From assembly GCF_002904335.1 (NCBI RefSeq), contig NZ_PPHF01000005.1, forward strand, positions 1 through 64,000: a stretch of DNA of 64,000 bases, read 5' to 3'. Each line of letters opens with the position of its first letter. Position 1 is the first letter of the stretch. Shown piece by piece: positions 39,294 through 51,103 of this stretch. The position numbers and the translations under genes were made by a program. The notes beneath the pieces are model-generated. The model saw nothing but the letters and a program-made list of their open reading frames with translations, was not told the origin of the DNA and made no database searches. The DNA is from Amycolatopsis sp. CA-126428. Lineage in GTDB: Bacteria; Actinomycetota; Actinomycetes; Mycobacteriales; Pseudonocardiaceae.

Positions 39294-40616
39294 GTGCCCG
39301 CCACCGGCCGTGCCACCGCCCGGTCCTGGCTGATCTGGCTCGCCGCCGTCACCGTCTACCTCCTCGCCGTCTTCCACCGGACCTCCTTCGGGGTCGCCGG
39401 GCTGCAGGCCGCCGAGCGCTTCGGCGTCGGCGCGGCCGCGCTCGGCACCTTCACCGTCCTGCAGGTCGGCGTCTACGCCGCGATGCAGATCCCGACCGGT
39501 GTCCTGGTCGACCGCTACGGCCCCCGCCGCGTCCTCACCGTCGCCGTGCTGGTCCTCGGGGCCGGTCAGCTCCTGCTCGGCGTCGCCCATTCCTACGGCC
39601 TCGGCCTGCTCGCCCGCGGGGTGCTCGGCCTCGGCGACGCGCTCACCTTCGTCAGCGTCCTGCGCCTGGTCGCGGCCCACTTCCCGGGCCGCCAGTACGC
39701 GCTGCTGACGTCGTTCACCGCGGCCGTCGGCTACATCGGCAACCTCGCCGCCACCGTCCCGCTCTCGCTGGTGCTCGACAGCGCCGGCTGGACCCCCACC
39801 TTCCTGGCCGCCGGCGCCGTCACGGTCCTCTACACCGTCGTCGTGGCACTCCGGGTCCGTGACGTCCCGGCGGGCGAGCAGCCGCCCGTCCGCGAAGACG
39901 TCCGCCCGCGCGAGCTCGCCGGCCGGGTCGCCGAAGCCTGGCGGACGCCGGGGACGCGCCTGGGCTTCTGGGTCCACTTCAGCACGATGTTCGCCCCGAA
40001 CGCCCTGACGCTGCTGTGGGGCGTCCCCTGGCTGGTCCAGGGCCAAGGGCAGTCGAAGGCGACGGCGAGCGCGCTGCTCACCGTGTTCGTCTTCGGCTCG
40101 ATGGCGGGCGGCCCGCTGCTGGGCGGGCTGATCGGCCGGCGCCCGTCGCTGCGGATGCCGCTGGTCGGCGGCTACATCGGCGGGGCCGTGCTGGTCTGGG
40201 CGGTGCTGCTGGGCTGGCCCGGCCAGGTGCCCCTGCCGGTCCTGGTGCCCGCGTTCGCCTTCCTCGCCCTCGGCGGCCCGGCGTCGATGATCGGCTTCGC
40301 CCTCGCCCGCGACTACAACCCGCTCAGCCGCGTCGGCACGGCGACCGGCGTCGTCAACGTCGGCGGTTTCGTGGCGACGACGATCGCCGCCCTCGCCGTC
40401 GGCGTGCTCCTGCAGGTCACCGGCGGCAACTTCCGGTGGTCGCTGCTGGCGCTGGTCGCGGTGCTGGCCTTCGGCACGGTCCGGATGCTCGTGTGGTGGC
40501 GCCGGACCCGCACCCACCTGTTCCTCGCCGAGGCCCGCGGCGAGGAGCTGCCGGTCCGCATCACCCGCCGCCGCTGGGACGCCGCGCTCCCCGAGACGCC
40601 GATCGTCGCGGCCTGA
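39294..40616 (+). CDS. Major facilitator superfamily transporter
   Basis: A 440-residue MFS protein with about twelve helices. The loop 2-3 motif appears as PTGVLVDRYGPRRVL and the N-terminal WLIWLAAVTVYLLAVFHRTSFGVAGL is typical of the nitrate/oxalate-formate-like or NarK-related branch. The substrate is unknown. GTG 39294 is chosen because GGAGGAA lies five bases upstream; GTG 39261 has no ribosome site. TATGGT near 39228 may be the -10. Its stop abuts the convergent VOC gene stop with no gap. Confidence 0.9.
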   Translation: MPATGRATARSWLIWLAAVTVYLLAVFHRTSFGVAGLQAAERFGVGAAALGTFTVLQVGVYAAMQIPTGVLVDRYGPRRVLTVAVLVLGAGQLLLGVAHSYGLGLLARGVLGLGDALTFVSVLRLVAAHFPGRQYALLTSFTAAVGYIGNLAATVPLSLVLDSAGWTPTFLAAGAVTVLYTVVVALRVRDVPAGEQPPVREDVRPRELAGRVAEAWRTPGTRLGFWVHFSTMFAPNALTLLWGVPWLVQGQGQSKATASALLTVFVFGSMAGGPLLGGLIGRRPSLRMPLVGGYIGGAVLVWAVLLGWPGQVPLPVLVPAFAFLALGGPASMIGFALARDYNPLSRVGTATGVVNVGGFVATTIAALAVGVLLQVTGGNFRWSLLALVAVLAFGTVRMLVWWRRTRTHLFLAEARGEELPVRITRRRWDAALPETPIVAA

Positions 40617-40997
40617 TCACCCGCGCCGGGGGACCAGCCAGCACAGGCAGAAGGGGTGTCCGGCCGGGTCGGCGTACACCTGGAAGTCGTCCCCGGACGT
40701 GCTGCCGGCCGCGGGCTTCAGCACCGTGGCGCCGAGCGCCATGATTTCTTCGTGCGCTTCGGCGAAGTCCTCGACCCACAGGTCGAGGTGGATCTGCTGC
40801 TTCGACGGGCCGTCCGGCCACTGCGGCGGCGTGTGGTCGGGCGCGAGCTGCACGCCGATCCGCGGCGCCCCGTCGACCAGCACCATGTGCCAGCCGCCGT
40901 CCTCGCTCACCTCCCCGCCGAGGACCCCGGCCCAGAAGCGGCTTTCGGCGGCGAGGTCGGCCGCGTCGAAGGTGACGACCTGGTGGTTGATCCGCAT
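40617..40997 (-). CDS. VOC-family (glyoxalase-like) protein
   Basis: A 126-residue vicinal-oxygen-chelate domain of the glyoxalase/bleomycin-resistance type. It contains two beta-alpha-beta-beta-beta halves: VVTFDAADLAAESRFWAGVLGGE, then HLDLWVEDFAEAHEEIMALGATVL and YADPAGHPFCLCW. Candidate metal ligands are His and Glu residues in these strands. The physiological substrate is unknown. ATG 40997 has CAGACT seven bases upstream. The end of the upstream GNAT gene overlaps it by 91 bases in another frame. Confidence 0.88.
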   Translation of the reverse strand: MRINHQVVTFDAADLAAESRFWAGVLGGEVSEDGGWHMVLVDGAPRIGVQLAPDHTPPQWPDGPSKQQIHLDLWVEDFAEAHEEIMALGATVLKPAAGSTSGDDFQVYADPAGHPFCLCWLVPRRG

Positions 40998-41470
40998 GAC
41001 CCCCAGTCTGCCGGAACCACCGCCTGCAGCAGCTGGGGCGCGACCGCGAACCCGCGCCGCCGGTAGGCGGGCACGGCCCGCGACGACGAGTGCACGGTGA
41101 CCCGTTCCAGCCCCAGCTCCCCGGCCAGCCGCAGGACGCCGTCGATCAGCCGGCCGCCGAGGCCGCCGTCGCGCGCTTCCGGGACGACGTACACGCTCTG
41201 CACGTCACCGCAGGCCCGCGCGAACGCCGCCGGGGTCGGCACGCGCGCGGTGACCGCCAGGAACGCCATCCCGAGCACCCGCCCGGCGCGCACGACGACC
41301 AGGCAGTGGTGGGTGGCCGCGTTCTCCCGCACCCAGGCGGCGAACTCGCGCACGAACGCGGCGCGGCCGTCGCCGGGGAGGCCGTCCTGCTCGGCCACCC
41401 AGCGCCACCGGAGTCCGGCGACCGTTTCCAGTTCGGCGGGCCGGGCGGCCCGGACTTCGATCTCCGTCAC
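40907..41470 (-). CDS. GNAT-family N-acetyltransferase
   Basis: A 187-residue reading frame in which residues 1-155 are a GNAT domain: RPAELETVAGLRWRWVAEQDG, the acetyl-CoA loop segment VVPEARDGGLGGRLIDGVL, and SSRAVPAYRRRGF. The last 31 residues (after PADWG) are read from inside the VOC gene and look like low-complexity run-on rather than part of the fold. A lost stop codon or a small frameshift near 41000 may have extended the gene. GTG 41470. The acceptor substrate is unknown. Confidence 0.82.
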   Translation of the reverse strand: MTEIEVRAARPAELETVAGLRWRWVAEQDGLPGDGRAAFVREFAAWVRENAATHHCLVVVRAGRVLGMAFLAVTARVPTPAAFARACGDVQSVYVVPEARDGGLGGRLIDGVLRLAGELGLERVTVHSSSRAVPAYRRRGFAVAPQLLQAVVPADWGSCGSTTRSSPSTRPTSPPKAASGPGSSAGR

Positions 41471-41520
41471 GCCTCCATCGTGGCGCCCGAGGCGTCCTCC
41501 GTTCCACGGGGAGCGGCCGC

Positions 41521-41526
41521 TAGGGT
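41521..41526 (+). promoter_or_regulatory. Candidate -10 box (TAGGGT) of truB
   Basis: TAGGGT ends seven bases before the truB GTG at 41534 and no ribosome site is present, which fits leaderless translation. Confidence 0.5.
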
Positions 41527-41533
41527 TTGCCGC

Positions 41534-42439
41534 GTGTCCAGCCCGAAACCGCCCCGCCGTCCCGCCCCGCCTCCCGGCCTCGTCATCGTCGACAAGCCCG
41601 CCGGCATGACGTCGCACGACGTCGTCGCGCGCGCCCGCCGGATCATGGGCACCCGCAAGGTCGGGCACGCCGGCACGCTCGACCCGATGGCGACCGGCGT
41701 GCTGGTGCTCGGCATCGAGCGCGCCACCAAGCTGCTCGGCCACCTGGCCCTGGACCGCAAGACCTACCTGGCCACCCTCAGCCTCGGCAGCAGCACCACG
41801 ACCGACGACGCCGAGGGCGAAGTCCGCACGCGGGCCGGCACCGCGGGCGTGCGAGACGAAGACATCGCGGCCGGCGTCGCCAAGCTGACCGGTGACCTGC
41901 AGCAGGTGCCCAGCGCGGTCAGCGCGGTCAAGATCGACGGCAAGCGCGCCTACGCCCGCGTCCGCGCCGGCGAGGACGTCGTCATCCCGGCCCGCCCGGT
42001 CACCGTCTACCGCTTCGACGTCCTCGCCGTCCGCCACGAGGAGGACCACGTCGAGGTCGACGCCGTCGTCGAGTGCTCGTCCGGCACCTACGTCCGGGCG
42101 CTGGCCCGCGACCTGGGCGCGGACCTCGGCGTCGGCGGCCACCTGCAGGCCCTCCGGCGCACCACGGTCGGCCCCTTCACCCTCGCCAAGGCGAGGACCC
42201 TCGACCAGCTCGAAGAACAGCCCGAACTGAGCCTCGACCTCGATGCCGCCGTCGCCGCCGCCTTCCCGCGGCGCGACCTCGACGCCGCGACGGCGAAAGC
42301 GGTCCGCCACGGCCAGCGCATCCCGGCGGCCGGCGTCGAAGGCACCTACGGGCTCTTCGGTCCCGACGGCCGGGTGCTCGCCCTGGCCGCCGACGAACAG
42401 GGTGTGTCCCGCGCGGTGGTCGTGTTGCTGCCCGCCTAG
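41534..42439 (+). CDS. truB: tRNA pseudouridine(55) synthase TruB
   Basis: A 301-residue TruB. The catalytic Asp50 is in RKVGHAGTLDPMATGVL, with supporting motifs GLVIVDKPAGMTSHDVVARAR, KIDGKRAYARVRAGE and CSSGTYVRALARDLG. It makes pseudouridine 55 in the T loop of tRNAs and acts as an RNA chaperone. The C-terminal PUA-like part (about 240-301) is short, as in other actinomycetes. The ribF gene follows after 27 bases, probably in the same operon. Confidence 0.96.
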   Translation: MSSPKPPRRPAPPPGLVIVDKPAGMTSHDVVARARRIMGTRKVGHAGTLDPMATGVLVLGIERATKLLGHLALDRKTYLATLSLGSSTTTDDAEGEVRTRAGTAGVRDEDIAAGVAKLTGDLQQVPSAVSAVKIDGKRAYARVRAGEDVVIPARPVTVYRFDVLAVRHEEDHVEVDAVVECSSGTYVRALARDLGADLGVGGHLQALRRTTVGPFTLAKARTLDQLEEQPELSLDLDAAVAAAFPRRDLDAATAKAVRHGQRIPAAGVEGTYGLFGPDGRVLALAADEQGVSRAVVVLLPA

Positions 42440-42466
42440 GGTGGGCTCGAGAGACGGGAGTGTGAC

Positions 42467-43450
42467 GTGCTGCGGTGGCGTGGACTGGGGGACCTTCCCG
42501 GCAGCTGGGGCCGGTGCGTGGTCACCATCGGCGTGTTCGACGGTGTCCACCGCGGGCACCAGGAGCTGATCAGCCGGACGGTGGCGGCGGCGGCCGAGCG
42601 CGGCCTGCCGAGCGTCATGCTGACCTTCGACCCGCACCCGTCGGAGGTGCTGCGCCCGGGCAGCCACCCGGCGCAGCTGACGACGTTGCGGCGCAAGGCC
42701 GAGATCGTCGAGGGCCTCGGTGTCGACGTCTTCTGCGTGCTGCCGTTCACCCTCGAGCTGTCCCGGCTGCTGCCGGAGGAGTTCGTGCACGAGGTGCTGG
42801 TCGACCGGCTGCACGCGGCCACGGTGATCGTCGGCGACAACTTCACCTTCGGTGCCAAGGCGGCCGGCGACGTCGCCCTGCTCCGCACCCTCGGCCGCCG
42901 GTTCGGCTTCGCCGCGTTCGGCGCCGAGCTGCAGGGCAAGGAACTGTCCGAAGAGGACCAATCGGCGATCACGTTCTCGAGCACCTACGTCCGGTCCTGC
43001 ATCGACGCCGGTGACGTGGTCGCCGCCGCCGAAGCGCTCGGCCGCCCGCACCGCCTGGAGGGGATCGTCGTCCGCGGCGACGGCCGCGGCCACGAGCTCG
43101 GTTACCCGACGGCGAACCTGTCGACCCCGCGCTTCGCCGCGGTCCCGGCCGACGGCGTCTACAGCGCGTGGTTCACCCGTTCGGCCGACCCGGCGCGCCG
43201 GCTGCGGGCCGCGGTCTCGGTGGGCACCAACCCGACGTTCTCCGGGCGCGAGCGGACCGTGGAGGCGTTCGTCCTCGACGTCGACGAGGACTTCTACGGC
43301 CAGCACGTGGCCATCGACTTCGTGACGCGGCTGCGTGATCAGGTGCGGTTCGCCGACTCGGCCGGACTGGTCGCGCAGATCGACGACGACGTGGTCGAGA
43401 CGAGAAAGGCACTCGAATTGCCCCCGGGCGCCCTGACCGGGGACGAATAG
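42467..43450 (+). CDS. ribF: Bifunctional riboflavin kinase/FAD synthetase RibF
   Basis: A 327-residue bifunctional enzyme. The N-terminal adenylyltransferase domain (about 1-190) has VVTIGVFDGVHRGHQELI, TFDPHPSEVL and IVGDNFTFGAKAAGD. The C-terminal riboflavin kinase domain (about 195-320) has HELGYPTANL and VSVGTNPTF. Together they convert riboflavin to FMN and FAD. GTG 42467 follows GACGGGAGTGTGAC. Co-directional with truB, matching the conserved order. Confidence 0.96.
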   Translation: MLRWRGLGDLPGSWGRCVVTIGVFDGVHRGHQELISRTVAAAAERGLPSVMLTFDPHPSEVLRPGSHPAQLTTLRRKAEIVEGLGVDVFCVLPFTLELSRLLPEEFVHEVLVDRLHAATVIVGDNFTFGAKAAGDVALLRTLGRRFGFAAFGAELQGKELSEEDQSAITFSSTYVRSCIDAGDVVAAAEALGRPHRLEGIVVRGDGRGHELGYPTANLSTPRFAAVPADGVYSAWFTRSADPARRLRAAVSVGTNPTFSGRERTVEAFVLDVDEDFYGQHVAIDFVTRLRDQVRFADSAGLVAQIDDDVVETRKALELPPGALTGDE

Positions 43451-43535
43451 GGAATTCCGCGTCCACGCACGTGACCGCGATGGCAAGATGCTCACGGACG
43501 GTGTGCGCGCAGTGAAACAGGGGAGCGGGAGACTG

Positions 43536-44009
43536 GTGGAGGACCACAAGATCGTCCAGCGGAACATCGCGCTGCAGCGCGAGTGGTACGGGGAGCCGCT
43601 CGGTGACCGCGTGCGCCGGCTCGTGGTCGCGTTCGACGTTTCGCAGGCGTTCCTGGCCGAGGTCCTCGGGATCAGCGCCCCCATGCTCAGCCAGGTGATG
43701 AGCGGGCGGCGGGCGAAGATCGGCAACCCGGTCGTGCTGGCCAGGATGATCATGCTCGAGCGCAAGATCCTGGTGCCCGAGGTCGCGGCGGGCAACCGCG
43801 ACGCGATGCTGGCCGCGATGGAGGACGTCCGCGACTCCCGCCCCACCGTCGGGCGCGACAACATCCCGGTGGTCAACGACGACCAGAAGGTCCTCGCCTA
43901 CCTGCGTGACCTGGCCGAAGACGAGGACCTCGGCGAAGCCGCCAAGCGCCTCGACGACGACTTCCCGGCCATCGCCGACCTGCTCCGCCGGGCGGGCAAC
44001 GGCGCCTGA
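43536..44009 (+). CDS. Helix-turn-helix DNA-binding protein
   Basis: A protein of about 157 residues from GTG 43536 (start uncertain; GTG 43503 or ATG 43488 would add 11 or 16 residues). The XRE-like helix-turn-helix is VRRLVVAFDVSQAFLAEVLGISAPMLSQVMSGRRAKIGNP (about 25-65), followed by a helical segment RMIMLERKILVPEVAAGNRD and an acidic C-terminus. Its conserved place between ribF and the thpR-rpsO-pnp group suggests a housekeeping regulator. Targets are unknown. Its stop overlaps the thpR start (TGATG). Confidence 0.82.
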   Translation: MEDHKIVQRNIALQREWYGEPLGDRVRRLVVAFDVSQAFLAEVLGISAPMLSQVMSGRRAKIGNPVVLARMIMLERKILVPEVAAGNRDAMLAAMEDVRDSRPTVGRDNIPVVNDDQKVLAYLRDLAEDEDLGEAAKRLDDDFPAIADLLRRAGNGA

Positions 44010-44512
44010 TGCCGGTCCTGTTCAGCGCGCTGCTCCCGCCGGACGACGTCGTCGAGGCGATCGCCGAGGTGCTCGGGGAACCCGGCGACGGCCTGCGCTG
44101 GGAGCCGCCGGATCGCTGGCACGTCACCCTCGCCTACTACGGGGAGGACGACGTCGAAACCCGTGCCGCCTGGCTGGGCGAGCGGCTGGCCGGGCGCCCG
44201 GCGGTCGACGTCCGGCTGGAAAAGGCCGCGACGTTCCCCGGGGTGCTGTGGTTGACTGCCGCCGGAAAAGAGCTGACGCCGCTCGCGCTCGACGCGGGAG
44301 CCGGTGCCGAGGCGAGGCCGTACGTGCCCCACCTCACGCTGGCGCGGTTCCCCCGGGAAGAACCCGGGCTCGCCGCGCGTTGGACCAAGTGCTTCGGTGG
44401 TTTCACGAGCCGGTGGTGGCAGGCCGCGGAAGTGGCGCTGATGACCAGCGAGCGCGAGCCGGGTGGTCCCCGGTACCGCGTGGCCCGCGGCTTCGAGCTG
44501 GACCGCGGCTGA
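44009..44512 (+). CDS. thpR: RNA 2',3'-cyclic phosphodiesterase ThpR
   Basis: A 167-residue 2H phosphoesterase with the two HxTx motifs, HVTL (38-41) in DRWHVTLAYYG and HLTL (108-111) in YVPHLTLARF. These His residues hydrolyse 2',3'-cyclic phosphates of RNA ends (older name 2'-5' RNA ligase). ATG 44009 overlaps the stop of the HTH gene. It is probably co-transcribed with it; rpsO begins 145 bases later with its own likely promoter (TAACCT near 44550). Confidence 0.9.
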   Translation: MPVLFSALLPPDDVVEAIAEVLGEPGDGLRWEPPDRWHVTLAYYGEDDVETRAAWLGERLAGRPAVDVRLEKAATFPGVLWLTAAGKELTPLALDAGAGAEARPYVPHLTLARFPREEPGLAARWTKCFGGFTSRWWQAAEVALMTSEREPGGPRYRVARGFELDRG

Positions 44513-44657
44513 ACGCACGCACCGGAAGGCGCTGTTCAGCGGGCTGGTAACCTCGACGTTCGGGTCCGGCTGCAGTCCGTGGCGGCCGTGACCGTCTTCC
44601 CGGCGTGCATCCACGCCCGGGGCCGCACGGCACTGATTATTTCGAGGAGCAACACAA

Positions 44658-44927
44658 GTGGCGCTGTCCACCGAAGAGAAGAAGTCGATCCTGGCCGAGT
44701 ACGGCGTGCACGACTCGGACACGGGATCCCCCGAGGCCCAGGTCGCGCTGCTGACCAAGCGGATCGTCGGCCTCACCGAGCACCTCAAGGCTCACAAGCA
44801 CGACCACCACTCGCGTCGCGGGCTCCTGCTGCTGGTCGGCCGCCGCCGCCGGCTGCTGAACTACGTGATGAAGGTGGACATCGAGCGTTACCGTGCGCTG
44901 ATCCAGCGCCTCGGCCTGCGCCGATAG
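44658..44927 (+). CDS. rpsO: Ribosomal protein S15
   Basis: An 89-residue S15, exactly the family length. [33 protein letters not shown] and [23 protein letters not shown] are the conserved 16S rRNA-binding helices. It initiates assembly of the 30S platform. GTG 44658 follows GAGGAGCAACACAA. The 145-base leader may carry the autoregulatory S15 site. A strong terminator and then pnp follow, the usual order. Confidence 0.97.
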   Translation: MALSTEEKKSILAEYGVHDSDTGSPEAQVALLTKRIVGLTEHLKAHKHDHHSRRGLLLLVGRRRRLLNYVMKVDIERYRALIQRLGLRR

Positions 44928-44933
44928 CTCGAA

Positions 44934-44970
44934 CCCAGGGGGGAGTGGCCGCCGGTCGCTCCCCCCTGGG
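44934..44970 (+). terminator. Hairpin terminator after rpsO
   Basis: CCCAGGGGGGAG (44934-44945) pairs perfectly with CTCCCCCCTGGG (44959-44970) around a 13-base loop. There is no T-run after it, so it may act with Rho or as an RNase-protecting 3' end. Confidence 0.75.
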
Positions 44971-45036
44971 CCAGGCAAACCGAAGAAACGGCGCGAGCGC
45001 GCACGAGGGTCCGTCCGCCGGTCCTCGGTAGTGGTT

Positions 45037-45054
45037 CCCGGGAAGCGTCCCGGG
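45037..45054 (+). promoter_or_regulatory. Stem-loop in the pnp leader
   Basis: CCCGGGA-AGCG-TCCCGGG forms a 7-bp stem about 105 bases upstream of pnp. PNPase commonly controls its own mRNA through a leader stem-loop processed by RNase III, so this is a plausible target. Confidence 0.45.
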
Positions 45055-45159
45055 GGCTTCGATCGAAGACCGGCCTCATTCCTCGAGCGTCCTCAGCGAA
45101 ATGGGTCCCAGGGTGGGAGACTCGCGTCGTACGAAGGAACTAAAGAGGAGAAACACCCT

Positions 45160-47415
45160 ATGACCGACTCCACCGGAGTCACCGTGCACGAGACCGAAGC
45201 CGTGATCGACAACGGCCGGTTCGGCACCCGCACCGTCCGCTTCGAGACGGGCCGCCTGGCCAAGCAGGCCGCCGGCGCCGTCGTCGCGTACCTCGACGAA
45301 GAGACCATGCTGCTCTCGGCGACGACCGCGTCGAAGCACCCGAAGGACCACTTCGACTTCTTCCCCCTGACGGTGGACGTCGAGGAGCGCATGTACGCGG
45401 CCGGCCGGATCCCCGGCGCGTTCTTCCGCCGCGAGGGCCGCCCGTCGACCGACGCGATCCTGACCTGCCGCCTGATCGACCGGCCGCTGCGCCCGTCGTT
45501 CACCGACGGTCTCCGCAACGAGATCCAGGTCGTCATCACCGTCCAGAGCCTCAACCCGGACGACCCGTACGACGTGCTGGCCATCAACGCCGCGTCGGCG
45601 TCGACCCAGATCGCCGGCCTGCCGTTCTCGGGCCCGGTCGGCGGCGTGCGCGTCGCGCTGGTCGAGGACCAGTGGGTCGCGTTCCCGACCTGGTCGCAGC
45701 TGGAGAAGGCGACCTTCAACATGGTCGTCGCGGGCCGCATCGTCGGTGACGACGTCGCGATCATGATGGTCGAGGCCGAGGGCACCGAGCACACGCTCGA
45801 CCTGATCGCCGCCGGCGGCAAGGCGCCGGACGAGGCCGCGGTCGCCGCGGGCCTCGAAGCCGCGAAGCCGTTCATCAAGGTCCTGTGCGAGGCCCAGCAG
45901 AAGCTGGCCGACGTCGCCGCCAAGCCGACCGGCGAGTTCCCGGTCTTCCTGGCCTACGAGCAGGACGTCTACGAGGCCGTCGCGGCGATCGCCACCGACG
46001 ACCTGGCCCGCGCGCTGCAGATCCCGGGCAAGCAGGACCGCGACGCCGCGACCGACGAGGTCAAGGCCGCCGTCCTGGAGAAGATCGGCCTGGGCGAAGG
46101 CGAAGCCTTCGAAGGCCGCGACAAGGAGATCGGCGGGGCGTTCAAGGCCCTGACGAAGAAGATCATGCGCCAGCGCGTCCTCACGGAGAAGATCCGCATG
46201 GACGGCCGTGGCCTCACCGACATCCGGTCGCTCTCGGCCGAGGTCGCCGTGATCCCGCGGGCGCACGGTTCGGCGCTGTTCGAGCGCGGTGAAACCCAGA
46301 TCCTGGGCGTCACCACGCTGAACATGCTGCGCCTGGAGCAGCAGATCGACTCGCTGTCGCCGGAGACGCACAAGCGCTACATGCACCACTACAACTTCCC
46401 GCCGTTCTCCACCGGCGAGACCGGGCGCGTCGGTTCGCCGAAGCGCCGCGAGATCGGCCACGGCATGCTCGCCGAGCGCGCCCTGGTGCCGGTGCTGCCG
46501 AAGCGGGACGAGTTCCCGTACGCGATCCGTCAGGTCTCCGAGGCGCTGGGCTCGAACGGCTCGACCTCGATGGGCTCGGTCTGCGCGTCCACCATGGCGC
46601 TGTACAACGCCGGTGTGCCGCTGAAGGCGCCGGTCGCGGGCATCGCGATGGGCCTGGTCTCCGACGAGGTCGACGGCGAGACGCGCTACGTGGCGCTCAC
46701 CGACATCCTCGGCGCCGAGGACGCCCTGGGCGACATGGACTTCAAGGTCGCCGGCACCAAGGACATCATCACCGCGCTGCAGCTGGACACGAAGCTCGAC
46801 GGCATCCCGTCGGAGGTCCTCGCGGCCGCGCTGAAGCAGGCGAAGGACGCCCGGCTCACCATCCTGGAGGTCATCGCCGAGGCGATCGACAGCCCGGACG
46901 AGATGAGCCCGTACTCGCCGCGCGTCACCTCGGTGAAGATCCCGGTCGACAAGATCGGCGAGGTCATCGGCCCGAAGGGCAAGATGATCAACTCGATCAC
47001 CGAGCAGACCGGTGCCGACATCTCCATCGAGGACGACGGCACGATCTACGTGGGCGCGGCCGACGGCCCGTCGGCGGAGGCGGCGATCGACCTGATCAAC
47101 GCCATCGCCAACCCGCAGCTGCCCAAGGTCGGCGAGCGCTTCCTCGGCACCGTGGTGAAGACGGCCGCGTTCGGCGCGTTCGTCTCGCTGCTGCCGGGCA
47201 AGGACGGCCTGGTGCACATCTCCAAGCTGGGCAACGGCAAGCGGATCAACAAGGTCGAAGACGTGGTCAACGTGGGCGACAAGCTCCGCGTCGAGATCGC
47301 CGACATCGACAACCGCGGCAAGATCAGCCTGATCGTCGTCAAGGAGGACGAGCCCGCGAAGCCCGCCGACGCCGAGGCTCCCGCCGCCGACGCCGAGAAG
47401 GCCGACGCCAAGTAA
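45160..47415 (+). CDS. pnp: Polynucleotide phosphorylase
   Basis: A 751-residue PNPase. Two RNase PH-like domains flank a helical linker, followed by KH ([16 protein letters not shown]) and S1 ([28 protein letters not shown]) domains. An Ala/Glu/Asp-rich tail ends the protein. It degrades RNA 3' to 5' by phosphorolysis; actinomycete enzymes were also named GPSI. ATG 45160 follows AAAGAGGAG. It is transcribed from its own region after the rpsO terminator and is followed by a dispersed palindrome and an M16 peptidase gene. Confidence 0.97.
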   Translation: MTDSTGVTVHETEAVIDNGRFGTRTVRFETGRLAKQAAGAVVAYLDEETMLLSATTASKHPKDHFDFFPLTVDVEERMYAAGRIPGAFFRREGRPSTDAILTCRLIDRPLRPSFTDGLRNEIQVVITVQSLNPDDPYDVLAINAASASTQIAGLPFSGPVGGVRVALVEDQWVAFPTWSQLEKATFNMVVAGRIVGDDVAIMMVEAEGTEHTLDLIAAGGKAPDEAAVAAGLEAAKPFIKVLCEAQQKLADVAAKPTGEFPVFLAYEQDVYEAVAAIATDDLARALQIPGKQDRDAATDEVKAAVLEKIGLGEGEAFEGRDKEIGGAFKALTKKIMRQRVLTEKIRMDGRGLTDIRSLSAEVAVIPRAHGSALFERGETQILGVTTLNMLRLEQQIDSLSPETHKRYMHHYNFPPFSTGETGRVGSPKRREIGHGMLAERALVPVLPKRDEFPYAIRQVSEALGSNGSTSMGSVCASTMALYNAGVPLKAPVAGIAMGLVSDEVDGETRYVALTDILGAEDALGDMDFKVAGTKDIITALQLDTKLDGIPSEVLAAALKQAKDARLTILEVIAEAIDSPDEMSPYSPRVTSVKIPVDKIGEVIGPKGKMINSITEQTGADISIEDDGTIYVGAADGPSAEAAIDLINAIANPQLPKVGERFLGTVVKTAAFGAFVSLLPGKDGLVHISKLGNGKRINKVEDVVNVGDKLRVEIADIDNRGKISLIVVKEDEPAKPADAEAPAADAEKADAK

Positions 47416-47451
47416 CACCAGTTCCGCCGAAGGCCTCCTGACCGCGGTGGC

Positions 47452-47499
47452 GGTCGTGAGTGGTAAAGCGGGTTCTAACCCTCCTTACCACTCACGACC
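47452..47499. repeat. 48-bp palindrome (second copy of the dispersed element)
   Basis: Arms of 23 bases beginning GGTCGTGAGTGGTAA flank a CT loop, with two mismatched positions. It shares its sequence with the perfect copy at 24712-24757 and lies just after pnp, where it may end transcription. Confidence 0.8.
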
Positions 47500-47541
47500 C
47501 CGGCGGCAGGGGGCCTTCGCGGCATCGTGAGTAAGGAACCC

Positions 47542-50083
<2,542 letters not shown>

Positions 50084-50098
<15 letters not shown>

Positions 50099-51034
50099 CT
50101 CCGGCGCGAAGACCTCTTCGATCTGCCAGCGGCGTGCGGACAAGCCCTGTTCGTGGTGGTACCGCAGATACGTGTCCAGGGCGGCGCGGTTGGCGGAAAT
50201 CCCGTAGGGCCACCAGTCTTCGCCGAACTCGTCGAGCGTTTCGTCGACCAGCGCGTTCGCCCACGGCAGCATGGTCTGCACCTGGTAGAGCCGCCGGCCA
50301 CGGCGGTAGCGCTCGGCGGCGGCGTCCTTCGCGGCTTCGAACATCGTGTGGACGCGGCGGGCCAGGCCGGGATCGTCCCGCAGGAGGTCCCGCCGGACGA
50401 CGACGGTGTGCATGATCGGGAAGATCCCGGTGCGGCGGTGGTAGTCGCGTTCCCGCGCGACGAAGTCGGGGAAGAGCCGGGCGACGTCCGGGTGCCCGTC
50501 GAGCACGCACTGCGGGACGTTCGCGGAGAACAGCACGTCGATCTCGCCGGTGGCGAGCATCGCGCTCAGCGTCTTCCCCGCTCCGGCCGTGGTGACATCG
50601 ACGGCGCCGGGGTGCGGGTGGGAGATGAAACCGAAGGGCGCCGACGGGTGTTCGAGGCCGCCGATCACCCAGCGGTTCGTCTCCGGCCGGAACCCGTGCT
50701 CGTCCATCAGGATGCCCTTGGCCCAGACGCCGGAGTCCTGCCCGTAGGTCCCGAACTCGCCGATCGTCCGGCCGGTGAGGTCACCGGGACCGGTGATCCC
50801 CGAGCGGGTGTTGACGAAGACGCAGGAGTGCCGGAAGACGCGGTTGGGGAAGATCGGGAGCGCCACGAAGGGCGTGCCTGCTTCGAGCAGTCGCAGGTAG
50901 AACGTCAGGCCGAGTTCGGCGACGTCGAACTCGCCGCGGACCGCCCGTTCGAAGATCTCGGGCAGTGTGGCGGCGGTTTCCACGGTGCCGGACAGGTCCC
51001 GGGTCGTGTCGTAGGTGAAGGTGCCGATGCGCAT
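50084..51034 (-). CDS. Periplasmic-binding-like protein (4,5-dihydroxyphthalate decarboxylase-like)
   Basis: A 316-residue protein with the two-lobed fold of NMT1/SsuA-type solute-binding proteins but no signal peptide, so it should be cytoplasmic. The pattern (RIGTFTYDTTRDL, FDVAELGLTFYLRLL, LTGRTIGEFGTYGQDSGVWAKGIL) matches 4,5-dihydroxyphthalate decarboxylase and related enzymes that reuse this fold. ATG 51034. It is divergent from a LysR gene by 69 bases, so it is probably a LysR-controlled aromatic-catabolism enzyme. The exact reaction is not certain. Confidence 0.8.
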
Positions 51035-51091
51035 GGTCCGATCATCGGCGCGCGGGGACGGGGGCGTCCAAGACCGGTTGCGGCAACTCGA

Positions 51092-51097
51092 TACCGT
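51092..51097 (+). promoter_or_regulatory. Candidate -10 box (TACCGT) of the LysR gene
   Basis: TACCGT ends six bases before ATG 51104. The 69-base divergent gap must also hold the promoter of the decarboxylase-like gene, so LysR binding there would control both. Confidence 0.45.
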
Positions 51098-51103
51098 GGG
51101 GGT

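Noticed and set aside
45076..47418. 780-residue minus-strand frame opposite pnp
   Set aside because: Antisense shadow of pnp caused by high GC at third positions.
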